Below, in pieces: positions 27,496 to 37,032 of a DNA stretch of 64,000 bases. The position numbers were made by a program, and so were the translations under genes. The notes beneath the pieces were generated by a model. The model ran no database searches. It saw nothing but the letters and a program-made list of their open reading frames with translations, and was not told the DNA's origin. Source of the stretch: Massilia eurypsychrophila (lineage in GTDB: Bacteria > Pseudomonadota > Gammaproteobacteria > Burkholderiales > Burkholderiaceae_D). The DNA is taken from NCBI RefSeq assembly GCF_002760655.1, contig NZ_PDOC01000001.1:496001-560000 (forward strand). Direction: 5' to 3'. Each line of letters starts with the position of its first letter. The stretch's first letter is position 1.

Positions 27496-27532
27496 AGCTT
27501 CCCCGATGGGGCCCCGTCGGGGAAGCTTTTTC
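27496..27532 (+). terminator. Intra-locus terminator/attenuator after flp
   Basis: A perfect 11-bp stem AGCTTCCCCGA / TCGGGGAAGCT with a GC-rich loop and a T5 tail, 8 bp after the flp stop and about 25 bp before the prepilin peptidase start. Partial read-through would set pilin in large excess over the machinery. Confidence 0.88.
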
Positions 27533-27553
27533 TCCCTTCAAAGCGAGTCGTCC

Positions 27554-28087
27554 ATGACTTTGCAAAATTCCCTCGAATTGTCCCTGGTCGTTCTGCTGCT
27601 CGTGGCCTGTGGCTACGACCTGGCGCAACGCCGCATTCCGAACCGGCTGCTCGCGTGCGGGCTGCTGTGTACCGTCGGCCTGCACCTTGCCGCCGGCGCG
27701 CCGCTCGCGCTGCTGACCACGGTGCTGGCCGGCATGTGCATCGGCCTGTTGATGTTTCTCCCCCTTTATATAGTGCGTGCGATGGCCGCCGGCGACGTCA
27801 AGCTGATGGCCACCGTCGGCGCCTTTTGCGGCCCGATGCTGACATTTCACATCGGCCTGGCCACCTATTGCTGCGGCGGCCTGCTGGCGTTCGCCATCGT
27901 GCTGTGGCGCGGCAAGACGCGCGTCGCCGCAGTCAACGTCGGCGCGCTGCTGCGCCCGCTGCTGCTGCGCATGACCGGGATGCCGCTGGTGGCCGAGCCG
28001 ATGCCCTCGCCTAGCGTCGGCGGCATGCCGTATGCATTGGCGATCGCCCTCGGCGCCTTCCTGATGCTGGGACTGCGCCACCTGTGA
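27554..28087 (+). CDS. cpaA: A24 prepilin peptidase (TadV/CpaA)
   Basis: 177 aa from ATG 27554; the open frame begins earlier but that part overlaps the terminator. It is hydrophobic with about five TM helices. Aspartate 1 is in 'VACGYDLAQRRIPNRLLACG' and aspartate 2 in 'RAMAAGDVKLMATVGAF' (the GDVK motif; classical GxGD enzymes have Gly-x-Gly-Asp, here Ala-Ala-Gly-Asp). It cleaves the Flp leader at the inner membrane. There is no methylase domain, as normal for the Tad type. Confidence 0.92.
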   Translation: MTLQNSLELSLVVLLLVACGYDLAQRRIPNRLLACGLLCTVGLHLAAGAPLALLTTVLAGMCIGLLMFLPLYIVRAMAAGDVKLMATVGAFCGPMLTFHIGLATYCCGGLLAFAIVLWRGKTRVAAVNVGALLRPLLLRMTGMPLVAEPMPSPSVGGMPYALAIALGAFLMLGLRHL

Positions 28088-28203
28088 GGCGACGAAAAAT
28101 TTCCCCGGAGGATGAGCTTGCTAACCGTCAATAGGCGCTCGGCAACGCTCGATAAAATGAATCTTAATCCAGCGAAACAGTCTGGCCCCGTGGGAGATAC
28201 GCC

Positions 28204-29628
28204 ATGTTCGAAACCGAAACGATGACTGCGCTGGTGGCCCCGTGCGGAGCCGCAGGCGTCGCGCCGGGCCCCGGCGAGATCGTCGCCCGCCTGCCGCCGC
28301 AACCGAAGACCGTCAGCGACACCGGCCTCGAGCTGAGCTTGCTGGTCGAACTGGCCGCCAAGACGATGTATGCGGTCGGCAAGATGCACTTGCCGGTGCT
28401 GATGGGCAAGATGCGCCTGTCGTTCAGCGTGCTGCGCGAAGTGCTCGGCTTCATGGTCGCCGAACAGATCGTCGAGGTGGCCTTGCGCGGCGACTCCGAC
28501 CTCGACGTGCATTACCAGCTGACCGCCACCGGCAAGCTGCGCGCGGCCGAATACCTGGCGCGCTGCCGCTATGTCGGCGCCGCCCCGGTGACCTTGCACG
28601 CCTACCGCGAGCTGGTGCTGCGCCAGTCGCAGCGGCAGGCGCGCGTGAACCGCGTCGGCGCCGCCGAACTGGCCGCCGCCTTCTGCGACGACGGCCTCGA
28701 CGCGTCGGTGCGCGAACTGATCGGCGCGGCGCTGCAGTCGGGCCGCTCGCTGATGCTGCACGGCCCGTCCGGCAGCGGCAAGAGCACGCTGGCGCGCAAG
28801 CTCGGGCAGCTGCAGTGCGGCCTGGTGGCCACGCCGTACGCGATCCTGGTCGACCACGATATCGTGCAGTTTCACGACCCGCTGCTGCATCCGGCGCCGC
28901 TGCAGCTGCGCCAGGCCGAAGACCGGCGCAGCAGCGACAGCCGCTGGGCACTGTGCCAGCGGCCGGTAGTGCAGGTCGGCGCCGACCTGAGCGCCGAGAT
29001 GCTCGACCTGCGCCACGACAAGGCCGGCGGCGTCTATCACGCGCCGCCGCACTTCCTGGCCAACAACGGCATGCTGGTAGTGGACGATCTGGGCCGCCAA
29101 CGCATTGCCGCCGCTCAGCTGCTCAATCGCTGGAGCGGGCCGCTCGACAGCGGCACCGACCAGCTGACCATCGAAGGCGGCCACAAGATCAGCGTGCCGT
29201 TCGACGTCACGCTGGTGCTGGTGACGCACCGCGCCCCGCACGACCTGCTCGACGAATCGGCGATGCGGCGGGTCGGCTACAAGATTCATATCGGCGCCCT
29301 CAGTGAAGCGGGCTACCGCGGCCTGTTCCGGGGCCAGTGCCTGCTGAGCGGACTCGAGTGCGACGAAGGCGTGCTGGCGCACCTGATCGACGTGCTCCAC
29401 GGCGGCGGCGGCCCGCCGCTGCTGGCGAGTTACCCGCGCGAACTGATCGAGCGCATCGCCGATTTCGCCAGCTTTGCCGGCGCCGCGCCGCGCCTGACGA
29501 TCGGCGCGCTCGAGCAAGCCTGGACCAGCCTGTTGGCCGGGGAGGGCGGCGCCAGCGCCGCCCGCAGCAGCGCCCACCCGGTTCCCTATTTCGTCGCCGC
29601 CGGCGACCCACTGAGCGAGACAATCTGA
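28204..29628 (+). CDS. Tad-locus-associated P-loop ATPase of unknown role
   Basis: 474 aa. The N-terminal part (about 45-140) looks like a winged-helix unit ('KMRLSFSVLREVLGFMVAEQIVEVAL', 'YQLTATGKLRAAEYLARCRYVGAAPVTLHAY'). A AAA-like ATPase domain follows: Walker A 'LMLHGPSGSGKSTLARKLG' (about 178-196), Walker B 'NNGMLVVDDLGRQ', sensor 'DVTLVLVTHRAP'. A helical lid ends with Pro/Ala linker. It is not one of the named Tad proteins (TadA, TadZ), yet it sits between the prepilin peptidase and cpaB genes and shares a TGATG overlap with cpaB. It has no TM segment. The role in pilus biogenesis or regulation is unknown. Confidence 0.75.
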   Translation: MFETETMTALVAPCGAAGVAPGPGEIVARLPPQPKTVSDTGLELSLLVELAAKTMYAVGKMHLPVLMGKMRLSFSVLREVLGFMVAEQIVEVALRGDSDLDVHYQLTATGKLRAAEYLARCRYVGAAPVTLHAYRELVLRQSQRQARVNRVGAAELAAAFCDDGLDASVRELIGAALQSGRSLMLHGPSGSGKSTLARKLGQLQCGLVATPYAILVDHDIVQFHDPLLHPAPLQLRQAEDRRSSDSRWALCQRPVVQVGADLSAEMLDLRHDKAGGVYHAPPHFLANNGMLVVDDLGRQRIAAAQLLNRWSGPLDSGTDQLTIEGGHKISVPFDVTLVLVTHRAPHDLLDESAMRRVGYKIHIGALSEAGYRGLFRGQCLLSGLECDEGVLAHLIDVLHGGGGPPLLASYPRELIERIADFASFAGAAPRLTIGALEQAWTSLLAGEGGASAARSSAHPVPYFVAAGDPLSETI

Positions 29629-30476
29629 TGAAAAATAAGCGCGCACTGGCGATGATGGCGGTCGCGGTCCTGTTAGGGACCGTGGCTGTGGTGCTGGCCT
29701 CCTTCTGGCTGTTGCGCCAGTCGGCCGGCAATATGGGGCGCATCGTGGTGGCCACGGCCGATGCCAACCGCGGGCAGCGCCTGACGCCCGAAATGCTCGG
29801 CTTTGCCGAGTGGCCGAAGAAGGACATTCCGGCCGACGCCTTCACCGACCCGGCCCGGCTGCACGACCGCGTGCTGAAAGGCAATCTGCTGAAGAACGAG
29901 CCGATCAGCGAATCGAAGCTGGCGCCGGCCGGCACGCTGGGCGGTTTGTCGGCGTTGATCAGCGAGGGCAAGCGCGCCATCACGGTGCGGGTCAACGACG
30001 TCATCGGCGTGGCCGGCTTCGCACTGCCGGGCAACTACGTCGACGTCATCGTGCACACCGAACGCGAGCCCGGACAAAACACCATGCCCGGCGCCGCCCA
30101 GCACATCTCGAAGATCGTGCTTGAGCGCATCCTGGTGCTGGCGGTGGCGCAGGAAGTGAGCCGCGACGAAACCAAACCGAAGGTGGTCAACGCCGTCACG
30201 CTCGAGGTCTCGCCCGAGCAGGCCGAACACCTCGACCTGGCGCGCGGCGTCGGCACCTTGTCGCTGGCCTTGCGCAACCAGGTCGATCCATCGCTGCCGT
30301 CGACGATCGGCGCGACCAAGCGCACCTTGCTCAATGAACAGCAAGCGGCCGTGGCCAAGGTGCTGCCTGCGGTCGCCAGGCCAGCGCCGAAGCCGGCCGT
30401 TGTGCTGGCGGCACCGGTCAAGCGTCAATGCGTGAGTGTGCTCAACGGCTTGCAGTCGTCGCAAGAGTGCTTCTGA
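29628..30476 (+). CDS. cpaB: Flp pilus assembly protein CpaB/RcpC
   Basis: 282 aa; ATG 29628 overlaps the TGA of the ATPase gene. An N-terminal TM helix (about 5-27, 'ALAMMAVAVLLGTVAVVLASFWLL') is followed by a SAF domain ('VVATADANRGQRLTPEMLGFAEWP', 'LKGNLLKNEPISESKL') and 'RAITVRVNDVIGVAGFALPGNYVDVIV', the CpaB signature. It is a periplasmic component of the Tad apparatus that works with the secretin encoded next. Two Cys residues near the C-terminus (CVSVLNGLQSSQEC) may form a disulfide. Confidence 0.92.
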   Translation: MKNKRALAMMAVAVLLGTVAVVLASFWLLRQSAGNMGRIVVATADANRGQRLTPEMLGFAEWPKKDIPADAFTDPARLHDRVLKGNLLKNEPISESKLAPAGTLGGLSALISEGKRAITVRVNDVIGVAGFALPGNYVDVIVHTEREPGQNTMPGAAQHISKIVLERILVLAVAQEVSRDETKPKVVNAVTLEVSPEQAEHLDLARGVGTLSLALRNQVDPSLPSTIGATKRTLLNEQQAAVAKVLPAVARPAPKPAVVLAAPVKRQCVSVLNGLQSSQECF

Positions 30477-30508
30477 TGTTTCACTTTCCACTTTGCGGGA
30501 GCAGCGAG

Positions 30509-32065
30509 ATGAACCTACTCATCAAGAATGGCCAACCAGGGCGCGCCGCGCGTCTTGCCGTGTTCGGCGTGCTGGCCGTGGCCCAGGGGCTGGCCGGCGC
30601 CGCGCAGCCGAAGGCAAATCCGGCCGAGCGCGCCGACAGCGGCCCGCACTGCGTCGGCCAGGCCGCGCGGCCGGCCAGCATGACACTGCAGATGGGCAAA
30701 TCTACGCTGATGCGCCTGCCAGAACAGGTGCGTCACCGCAGCGTCGGCAATCCGGCCGTGGCGCAGGCGATGCTCGTCGCGCCCGATACCTTGTACCTGG
30801 TCGGCGTCGACGTCGGCAGCACCAACATGATCATCCAGGGCCGCAGCGGCAGCTGCAGCATCGTCGACCTGGTGGTGACGATGGATACGGCGCCGTTGCG
30901 CGCGGCGCTGGCAGCGGCCATGCCGGACGAGCGCAACATCAGCGTGAGCACCGCCGGCGACACCATCGTGCTGAGCGGCGTAGTGGCCGACGCGCCGGCG
31001 GTGGCGCGGGCGATGGAACTGGCCGCCGCGTTCGTGCGCAGGCCGCTGCGCTCGCTGGCAAAGAATGTCGAGGGCAGCGGCGCCCAGGCGGCTCCCGAGG
31101 CACCCGGCGCCGGCAACGTTGCCGGCGTTCGCGTGGTCAACTTGCTGTCGGTGAGCGCGCCGCAGCAGGTGATGCTGGAAGTGAAGATCGCCGAAGTGTC
31201 GAAGAGCCTGCTCGAACGGCTCGACGTCGGCCTGACGTGGCGCTTCTCGTCGGGTAGCTGGGCGGCGACATTGTTGTCGAACTTCCTCGCCGGTAACGCC
31301 AACAGCGTGTCGCCGGCCAACGGTGTGCTCGACCTGCGCAAGTCGAACGGCAACCGCATCGGCGCCGATGCCGAGCGCAAGGACGGGCTGGTGCGCATGC
31401 TGGCCGAGCCGACCGTGATGGCGCTCAGCGGCCAGGAAGGCAGCTTTCTCGCCGGCGGTCGCATCTTCATCCCGGTCGCCCAGGACAACAACAAGGTCAC
31501 GCTGGAAGAACGTGAATTCGGTGTCGGCCTGCGCTTCACCCCGACCGTACTGGCCGGCGGGCGCATCAACCTGAAGGTGGCGCCGGAAGTGTCCGAGGTC
31601 TCGCGCGAGGGCATCGGCATCACCGCCGGCGGCGGCCTGGCGGTGCTGCCGCTGATCACCACCCGGCGCGCCAGCACCACGGTGCAGCTGTACGACGGCC
31701 AGAGCTTCGCCATTGGCGGCCTGATCAAGAACAACACGGTCACCGGCATGAACGGCCCGCCCGGCATGTCGGAGGTGCCGATTCTCGGCGCGCTGTTCCG
31801 CAGCACTGATTACCAGCAGGACAAGACGGAAATGGTGTTTGTCGTGACGGCGCACCTGGTCAAGCCGTTGGCGCCGAACTATGCGCTGCCGACCGACGTG
31901 GTGACGCCGCCGACCCGCACCCAGCTGATGCTCGGTGGCCGCCTCGAGGGCGACGCGCCGGCGGCGATCCAGCGCCAGACGCCGGCGCCGGCAGTGCCGC
32001 CCCAGCCGCCAATGGCGCAAGGCGAGGCCTCGGCCGCCGCCGCACGCGGTTTCGAACTCAAATAA
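30509..32065 (+). CDS. cpaC: Tad secretin CpaC/RcpA
   Basis: 518 aa from ATG 30509, which has GGAGC 7 nt upstream; ATG 30476 overlaps the cpaB stop and is in frame but has no ribosome site of its own. The signal peptide spans about 10-35. The N-domain is 'LQMGKSTLMRLPEQVRHRSVGNPAVAQAMLVAPDTLYLVG'. A BON/N1 region follows. The secretin core carries 'QQVMLEVKIAEVSKSLLERL', 'GSFLAGGRIFIPVAQ' and 'EVPILGALFRSTDYQQDKTEMVFVVTAHLVKP'. It forms the outer-membrane ring through which the Flp pilus passes. The Pro/Ala/Gln-rich C-terminal tail is dispensable-looking. Confidence 0.93.
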   Translation: MNLLIKNGQPGRAARLAVFGVLAVAQGLAGAAQPKANPAERADSGPHCVGQAARPASMTLQMGKSTLMRLPEQVRHRSVGNPAVAQAMLVAPDTLYLVGVDVGSTNMIIQGRSGSCSIVDLVVTMDTAPLRAALAAAMPDERNISVSTAGDTIVLSGVVADAPAVARAMELAAAFVRRPLRSLAKNVEGSGAQAAPEAPGAGNVAGVRVVNLLSVSAPQQVMLEVKIAEVSKSLLERLDVGLTWRFSSGSWAATLLSNFLAGNANSVSPANGVLDLRKSNGNRIGADAERKDGLVRMLAEPTVMALSGQEGSFLAGGRIFIPVAQDNNKVTLEEREFGVGLRFTPTVLAGGRINLKVAPEVSEVSREGIGITAGGGLAVLPLITTRRASTTVQLYDGQSFAIGGLIKNNTVTGMNGPPGMSEVPILGALFRSTDYQQDKTEMVFVVTAHLVKPLAPNYALPTDVVTPPTRTQLMLGGRLEGDAPAAIQRQTPAPAVPPQPPMAQGEASAAAARGFELK

Positions 32066-32075
32066 GGGAGTGACC

Positions 32076-32363
32076 ATGGCAACGCGACATACCAAGGCAA
32101 TCTTCAGCGCCGTGCTGGCGCTGGCGGCGACGCTGTCCGGCTGCGCCCACAACAGCTATCGCAGCGACAGCGGCAACGGCCTGTCCGGCGACGCGGTTCG
32201 CCTCACGCTCGCCGCGCAGGTCATCAATCCGGCGGCGGCGCTGAATCCGAATCCTGCAGCCGGGGTGGACGGCAACAACGCACGCGCCGCCATCCAGCGC
32301 TATGAAGCGCCGCCGGAGAAGAACAACGGCGCCGTGTCGACTATCCCCCTGATGACCAAATGA
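32076..32363 (+). CDS. Small lipoprotein of the Tad locus
   Basis: 95 aa from ATG 32076, with GGGAG 6 nt upstream, 10 bp after the secretin stop. The lipoprotein signal 'AVLALAATLSGC' has its Cys near residue 23. The mature part is short, Asn/Ala/Pro-rich ('NPAAALNPNPAAGVDGNN') and without a known domain. The position just after the secretin suggests a pilotin-like helper or a TadD-type assembly factor, but no sequence evidence supports a specific role. Confidence 0.75.
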   Translation: MATRHTKAIFSAVLALAATLSGCAHNSYRSDSGNGLSGDAVRLTLAAQVINPAAALNPNPAAGVDGNNARAAIQRYEAPPEKNNGAVSTIPLMTK

Positions 32364-32519
32364 AACGGCGCGGCGCCGCACGATCGGGTATGGCTGCGCA
32401 CCCGCTTCACTGACGCCGCGGCGTGTCGCCACCACCCCGATCGGCACGCCGGGCGACAGCGAGGTGTTGGCGCCTGCACCTGCACCTGGAATGGTACCGT
32501 CCATCGACAAGGATAGTTT

Positions 32520-33695
32520 ATGAAAGCCTTACTTATCACCCGCGACGGCGACTTGCAGGCGGAACTCGCCGCGCAGGGGGCGGCGCGGGTACCGCCGCTG
32601 AGCCTTGGCGCGTGCCGCAGCAGCATCCAGGATGCGCTCGACCGGCCGCTGCCGGACCAGCCGGCGCTGGTGATTATCGACGCGAGCGAGCTCGACGATA
32701 ACGATGCCGCCCACCTCGAGCGGCTGGCCAAGCATTACCCCGGCGCCAGCCTGATGCTGCTGACCCGGGCGCACCACCAGGAACTGCTGATTCGCGCCAT
32801 GCGCGCCGGCGTGCGCGAAGTGCTGCAGCTGCCGCTGGTGCACCGCGCCTTGCACGAAGCGATCGACCGCGTCGCCGCCGCCGCCGGCGTGACCAACATG
32901 CGCGACGGCAAAATCCTCGCGTTTATCGCCTGCAAGGGCGGCAGCGGGGCGACCTTTCTGTCGACCAATTTTGGCTATGCGCTGGCCGCGCTGGCCGACA
33001 AGAAAGTGTTGCTGATCGACCTGCACGGCCAGTTCGGCGACGCCACGCTGTACGTGTCGGACCAGAAGGCGGCGATGACCTTGTCGGACGTGTGCCGCCA
33101 CATCGCCCGCCTCGACGCCGCCTTCCTCGAGTCGTCGCTGGTGCACGTGTCGCCCGGCTTCGGCATTCTCGCCGCCGCCGACGACCCGAGCCAGGCCGTC
33201 GAACTCAAGCCCGAACACATGGACGCAATCTTGCGCGTGGCGCGCCAGCACTATGACTACATCGTGCTCGATGTCGGCCGCCAGATCGACGCCATTTCAC
33301 TGCGCGCGCTCGACAACGCCGACGTCATCTACCCGATCTTGCAGCTGGGCCTGCCGGACATCCGCGATGGCCGCCGCCTGCTCGACATCTTCCGCTCGCT
33401 CGGCTACCCGATCGAGCATACCCGGCTGATTGTCAATCGCTACGAAAAGGGCGGCAAGCTGCGCCTGCAGGACTTGCAAAGCGCGCTCGGCGCCGAGGTG
33501 GTGCACACCATCCCGAACGACTACATTGCCGTTACCGATTCGGTCAACCAGGGCGTGCCGGTGCTGCGCCTGTCGCGCGCGGCGCCCGTCTCGCGCAGCC
33601 TGGCCGACCTGGTCGAACTGGTGACGGCGCGCCGCGTCGTGGAAAACAAGGGCCTGTTCGACCGCCTGTTCGGCCGCGCCGACGCCGACCAATAA
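32520..33695 (+). CDS. cpaE: TadZ/CpaE pilus-localisation ATPase
   Basis: 391 aa. The N-terminal 125 residues form an atypical receiver-like domain ('LVIIDASELDDNDAAHLERLAKHYPGASLMLLTRAHHQELLIRAMRAGVREVLQLP'). A MinD/ParA-type ATPase domain follows with 'IACKGGSGATFLSTNFG'; the Ala-Thr in place of Lys-Thr in the P-loop is usual for CpaE. 'VLLIDLHGQFGDATLYV' is the Walker A' region and 'YDYIVLDVGRQIDAIS' Walker B. It places the Tad machine at the pole or site of assembly. It precedes cpaF by 12 bp. Confidence 0.9.
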   Translation: MKALLITRDGDLQAELAAQGAARVPPLSLGACRSSIQDALDRPLPDQPALVIIDASELDDNDAAHLERLAKHYPGASLMLLTRAHHQELLIRAMRAGVREVLQLPLVHRALHEAIDRVAAAAGVTNMRDGKILAFIACKGGSGATFLSTNFGYALAALADKKVLLIDLHGQFGDATLYVSDQKAAMTLSDVCRHIARLDAAFLESSLVHVSPGFGILAAADDPSQAVELKPEHMDAILRVARQHYDYIVLDVGRQIDAISLRALDNADVIYPILQLGLPDIRDGRRLLDIFRSLGYPIEHTRLIVNRYEKGGKLRLQDLQSALGAEVVHTIPNDYIAVTDSVNQGVPVLRLSRAAPVSRSLADLVELVTARRVVENKGLFDRLFGRADADQ

Positions 33696-33707
33696 CCGAG
33701 GAGACCG

Positions 33708-35057
33708 TTGATGACTTTACGCGAGCGTTTGAATGGGTCCGACGACCTGCGCACGGCCGCTCCGGCCGCACCGGGGGCAGCCACCCAGGCCTACCAGGAA
33801 CTGCGCAAGAATGTGCACCAGCTGATCCTCGACCGGATCGACCTGGAGCGCCTCAAGCGCCTCACCACCGAGCAGTTCAAGCACGAACTGGCGCTGCTGA
33901 TCCAGCGCATCATCGAAGACGAGCGGATCGTCCTGAACCAGACCGAGCGGCACAACCTGGTGCTCGACATCCAGCACGAGATGCTCGGCTTCGGCCCGCT
34001 CGAACCGCTGTTGGCCGACCCATCGGTGTCCGACATCCTGGTCAACACCCATTCCAGCGTGTACGTCGAGCGGCACGGCAAGCTCGAGCTGACCGACACC
34101 AGCTTTCACGACGCCGCCCACCTGATGAAGATCATCGAGAAGATCGTCTCGCGGGTCGGGCGCCGGGTCGACGAGTCGAGCCCGATGGTCGATGCGCGCC
34201 TGCCCGACGGCTCGCGCGTCAACGCCATCATCCCGCCGCTGGCGGTGGACGGGCCGATCCTGTCGATCCGCCGCTTTTCGGCCTCGCCGCTGACGGTCGA
34301 CAACCTGCTCGCCTACAAGAGCATGACGCCGCCGATGGTGCAGGTGCTGCAGGCGCTGGGCCACGCCAAGATCAACATCCTGATCTCCGGCGGCACCGGC
34401 AGCGGCAAGACGACCTTGCTGAACCTGCTGTCGGGCTTCATCCCGCCCAACGAGCGCATCATCACCATCGAGGACGCGGCCGAGCTGCAAATGCGCCAGC
34501 CGCACGTGGTCAGGCTCGAGACGCGCCCGCCGAACATCGAAGGCAGGGGCGAGGTGTCGCAGCGCGCACTGGTGCGCAACGCCTTGCGCATGCGCCCCGA
34601 CCGCATCATTCTTGGCGAGGTGCGCGGCGCCGAGGCGCTCGACATGCTGCAGGCAATGAACACCGGTCACGAAGGCTCGCTGGCGACGATCCACTCGAAC
34701 ACCCCGCGCGACGCGCTGGCGCGGCTCGAGAACATGGTCGGCATGGCCGGCGTCAACCTGACCCCGCGCGCCACCCGCCAGCAGATTTGCTCGGCGGTGA
34801 CGGTGGTGCTGCAGGTCACGCGGCTGACCGACGGCGCGCGCAAGCTCGTCAGCATGCAGGAGATCACCGGCATGGAGGGCGACATCATCGCCATGCAGGA
34901 GATCTTCCGCTTCGACCAGACCGGTGTGGCGGCCGACGGCAAGGTACTCGGCCATTTCATCGCCACCGGCGTGCGGCCGCGCTTCGCCGAGCGGGTGCGC
35001 CTGTTCGGCGCGCCGGTACCCGATTCGGCGTTCGATCCGAGCCGCATCTACGAATAG
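33708..35057 (+). CDS. cpaF: Tad secretion ATPase CpaF/TadA
   Basis: 449 aa, full length for the family. After a helical N-domain the core has '[31 protein letters not shown]'-type residues, Walker A '[19 protein letters not shown]' (about 222-240), the Asp box '[11 protein letters not shown]', Walker B '[36 protein letters not shown]' with the His box. It powers both extension and retraction of the Flp pilus from the cytoplasmic face. All catalytic motifs are present. Confidence 0.95.
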   Translation: MMTLRERLNGSDDLRTAAPAAPGAATQAYQELRKNVHQLILDRIDLERLKRLTTEQFKHELALLIQRIIEDERIVLNQTERHNLVLDIQHEMLGFGPLEPLLADPSVSDILVNTHSSVYVERHGKLELTDTSFHDAAHLMKIIEKIVSRVGRRVDESSPMVDARLPDGSRVNAIIPPLAVDGPILSIRRFSASPLTVDNLLAYKSMTPPMVQVLQALGHAKINILISGGTGSGKTTLLNLLSGFIPPNERIITIEDAAELQMRQPHVVRLETRPPNIEGRGEVSQRALVRNALRMRPDRIILGEVRGAEALDMLQAMNTGHEGSLATIHSNTPRDALARLENMVGMAGVNLTPRATRQQICSAVTVVLQVTRLTDGARKLVSMQEITGMEGDIIAMQEIFRFDQTGVAADGKVLGHFIATGVRPRFAERVRLFGAPVPDSAFDPSRIYE

Positions 35058-35071
35058 CGCCAGGAGACGAC

Positions 35072-36049
35072 ATGGATGCATTGTTCTACGGCTTTGCGGT
35101 ACTGACGTTCGCCGCGGTCATCCTGATCATCGAGGGCGCCTACCTGTGGTGGACCGGCGCCCACGGCAGCGCGGCGCGGCGCATCTCGCGGCGCCTGCGC
35201 CTGATGTCGGGCGGCATGGAAGACAGCGGCGAGCGCGTATCGATTCTCAAGCAGCGCCGTTACGCCAGGTCGGAGTGGCTCGACCGTCGCCTGCACCGCC
35301 TGCGCGCCGCGCACACGATCGACCGCCTGCTGCTGCAGTCCGGGCTGAAGTGGTCGGTCGAGCGGTTCCTCGGCGCCACCGGCCTGGCGCTGGTGGTGGC
35401 GCTCGCGCTCGGCGTGCTGCAGCCGATGCCCGGCGCGGTGCAACTGCTGCTTACCTTGCTGCTGGTATCGATGCCGGTGATGTTCCTGCGCCGCGCCCGT
35501 ACCGCGCGCCTGCGCCGCATCGAACGCCAGCTGCCCGAGGCCGCCGACTTCCTCGCCCGCGCGATGCGCGCCGGCCATTCCTTCAACAACGTGATGCAGA
35601 TGGTCGGCAACGAATTGCCGGAGCCGCTCAGCGGCGAATTCCGTACCGCGCACCAGGAAATCAACTACGGCGTGCCGATGAACGAGGCGCTGCACAACCT
35701 GGCCGAACGGGTGCCGCTGACCGACCTGCGCTATCTGGTGATCGCCGTGGTGATCCAGCGCGAGTCGGGCGGCAACCTGGCGGAAATTCTCGGCAACATC
35801 AGCCACATCATTCGCGAGCGCCTGAAGCTCGCCGGCAAGGTGCGGGTACTGTCGGCCGAGGGCCGGCTGTCGGCCTGGATTCTTGCCTCGCTGCCGTTCG
35901 TCATGATGGGCGTGATGATGCTGGTCAACCGCGGCTATGTCAGCACGCTGTGGACCCACCCGCTTGGCATCCGCATGCTGTGGGTCGGCACCGTCATGAT
36001 CATCCTGGGCGGTCTGTGGACCCGCCGTATCGTCCGCATCCGCGTCTGA
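35072..36049 (+). CDS. tadB: Tad inner-membrane platform protein TadB
   Basis: 325 aa from ATG 35072, with CAGGAGA 8 nt upstream; the longer open frame overlaps cpaF in another register. It has an N-terminal TM helix ('GFAVLTFAAVILIIEGAYLWW'), a cytoplasmic basic segment, a TM pair around 105-150, the T2SSF domain ('LPEAADFLARAMRAGHSFNNVMQMVGNELPEPLSGEF', 'ESGGNLAEILGNISHIIRERLKLAGKVRVLSAEGRLS') and two C-terminal TM helices. With TadC it anchors the CpaF ATPase and moves pilin into the fibre. Confidence 0.92.
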   Translation: MDALFYGFAVLTFAAVILIIEGAYLWWTGAHGSAARRISRRLRLMSGGMEDSGERVSILKQRRYARSEWLDRRLHRLRAAHTIDRLLLQSGLKWSVERFLGATGLALVVALALGVLQPMPGAVQLLLTLLLVSMPVMFLRRARTARLRRIERQLPEAADFLARAMRAGHSFNNVMQMVGNELPEPLSGEFRTAHQEINYGVPMNEALHNLAERVPLTDLRYLVIAVVIQRESGGNLAEILGNISHIIRERLKLAGKVRVLSAEGRLSAWILASLPFVMMGVMMLVNRGYVSTLWTHPLGIRMLWVGTVMIILGGLWTRRIVRIRV

Positions 36050-36062
36050 GGAGCCTGGCACC

Positions 36063-37013
36063 ATGACCACTTCGCACATCATCTTCCTGCTGATCCTGTT
36101 CGGCGTCGTCGTCGGTCTCGTCATGCTGGCGCTGGCCATTTTTTCGCCCAACTACATGCGCGAGCGCCTGGCCAGTTTCGACCAGCCGAGCGAACCGAGC
36201 GAGCCGAGCGCGCTAGAGAGCAATGGCTGGGTCGAGAAGGTGGTCAAGGCGGCGCAGCCGTTCAGCCGGCTGTCGTTGCCGGAAGAAGGCTGGGAGCAGT
36301 CGGCGCTGCGCACCCGCTTCATGAATGCCGGCTGGCGCACCTCGGGCGCGGCGACGCTGTACTTCGCCGCCAAGACCGTGCTGGCGCTGATCGTGCCGTC
36401 GATCGCCGCCGCCGTGATGGTGTGGGTGGCGCCGAAATGGGCGGCGCACCAGTTCATGCTGCCGCTGCCGCTGCTGCTGGCGGTGGCGTTGGGCTACTAC
36501 CTGCCCAACGTGGTGCTGCGCCGTATCGCCGCGCGCCGCCAGCGCGAGATTTTCGAGACGATCCCGGACGCGCTCGACCTGCTGACCGTCTGCGTCGAGG
36601 CCGGCCTGAGCCTGGAGCGCGGACTGATCAAGGTCGCCGGCGAGATCCACATCAAGAGCATGGTGCTGGCGCAGGAACTGCAACTGGTGCTGATGGAAAT
36701 GCGCGCCGGCTTCACCAAGGAAAAGGCGCTGCGCAACTTCGCGCTGCGCAGCGGCGTCGAGGATGTCGACACGCTCGTCGCCATGCTGATCCAGTCGGAG
36801 CGCTTCGGCACCAGCATGGGCCTGTCGCTGCGGGTGCATTCGGACACGCTGCGCTCGAAGCGCCAGCTGGTGGCCGAGGAAGCGGCGGCGAAGATCGCGC
36901 TCAAGCTGCTGTTCCCGCTGATCTTCTTCATTTTTCCGACATTGCTGATCGTTCTGGTCGGGCCGGCCGGCATCCAGGTTGCCGCCGCGCTGACCGCCAT
37001 GAACGGCAACTGA
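36063..37013 (+). CDS. tadC: Tad inner-membrane platform protein TadC
   Basis: 316 aa. An N-terminal TM helix (4-28) is followed by a Ser/Pro/Glu repeat 'DQPSEPSEPSALES', two TM helices around 100-150, the T2SSF domain ('TIPDALDLLTVCVEAGLSLERGLIKVAGEI', 'EDVDTLVAMLIQSERFGTSMGLSLRVHSDTLRSKRQLVAEEAA') and a C-terminal helix ('LFPLIFFIFPTLLIVLVGPAGIQ'). It starts 13 bp after tadB and is its partner in the platform. Confidence 0.92.
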   Translation: MTTSHIIFLLILFGVVVGLVMLALAIFSPNYMRERLASFDQPSEPSEPSALESNGWVEKVVKAAQPFSRLSLPEEGWEQSALRTRFMNAGWRTSGAATLYFAAKTVLALIVPSIAAAVMVWVAPKWAAHQFMLPLPLLLAVALGYYLPNVVLRRIAARRQREIFETIPDALDLLTVCVEAGLSLERGLIKVAGEIHIKSMVLAQELQLVLMEMRAGFTKEKALRNFALRSGVEDVDTLVAMLIQSERFGTSMGLSLRVHSDTLRSKRQLVAEEAAAKIALKLLFPLIFFIFPTLLIVLVGPAGIQVAAALTAMNGN

Positions 37014-37032
37014 ACCCATCGAAGGAGCCACC

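Noticed and set aside
28112-28225. 37-codon leader frame overlapping the ATPase start
   Set aside because: GGAGG abuts its ATG with no spacing and the peptide has no features; the GGAG at 28191 serves the ATPase.
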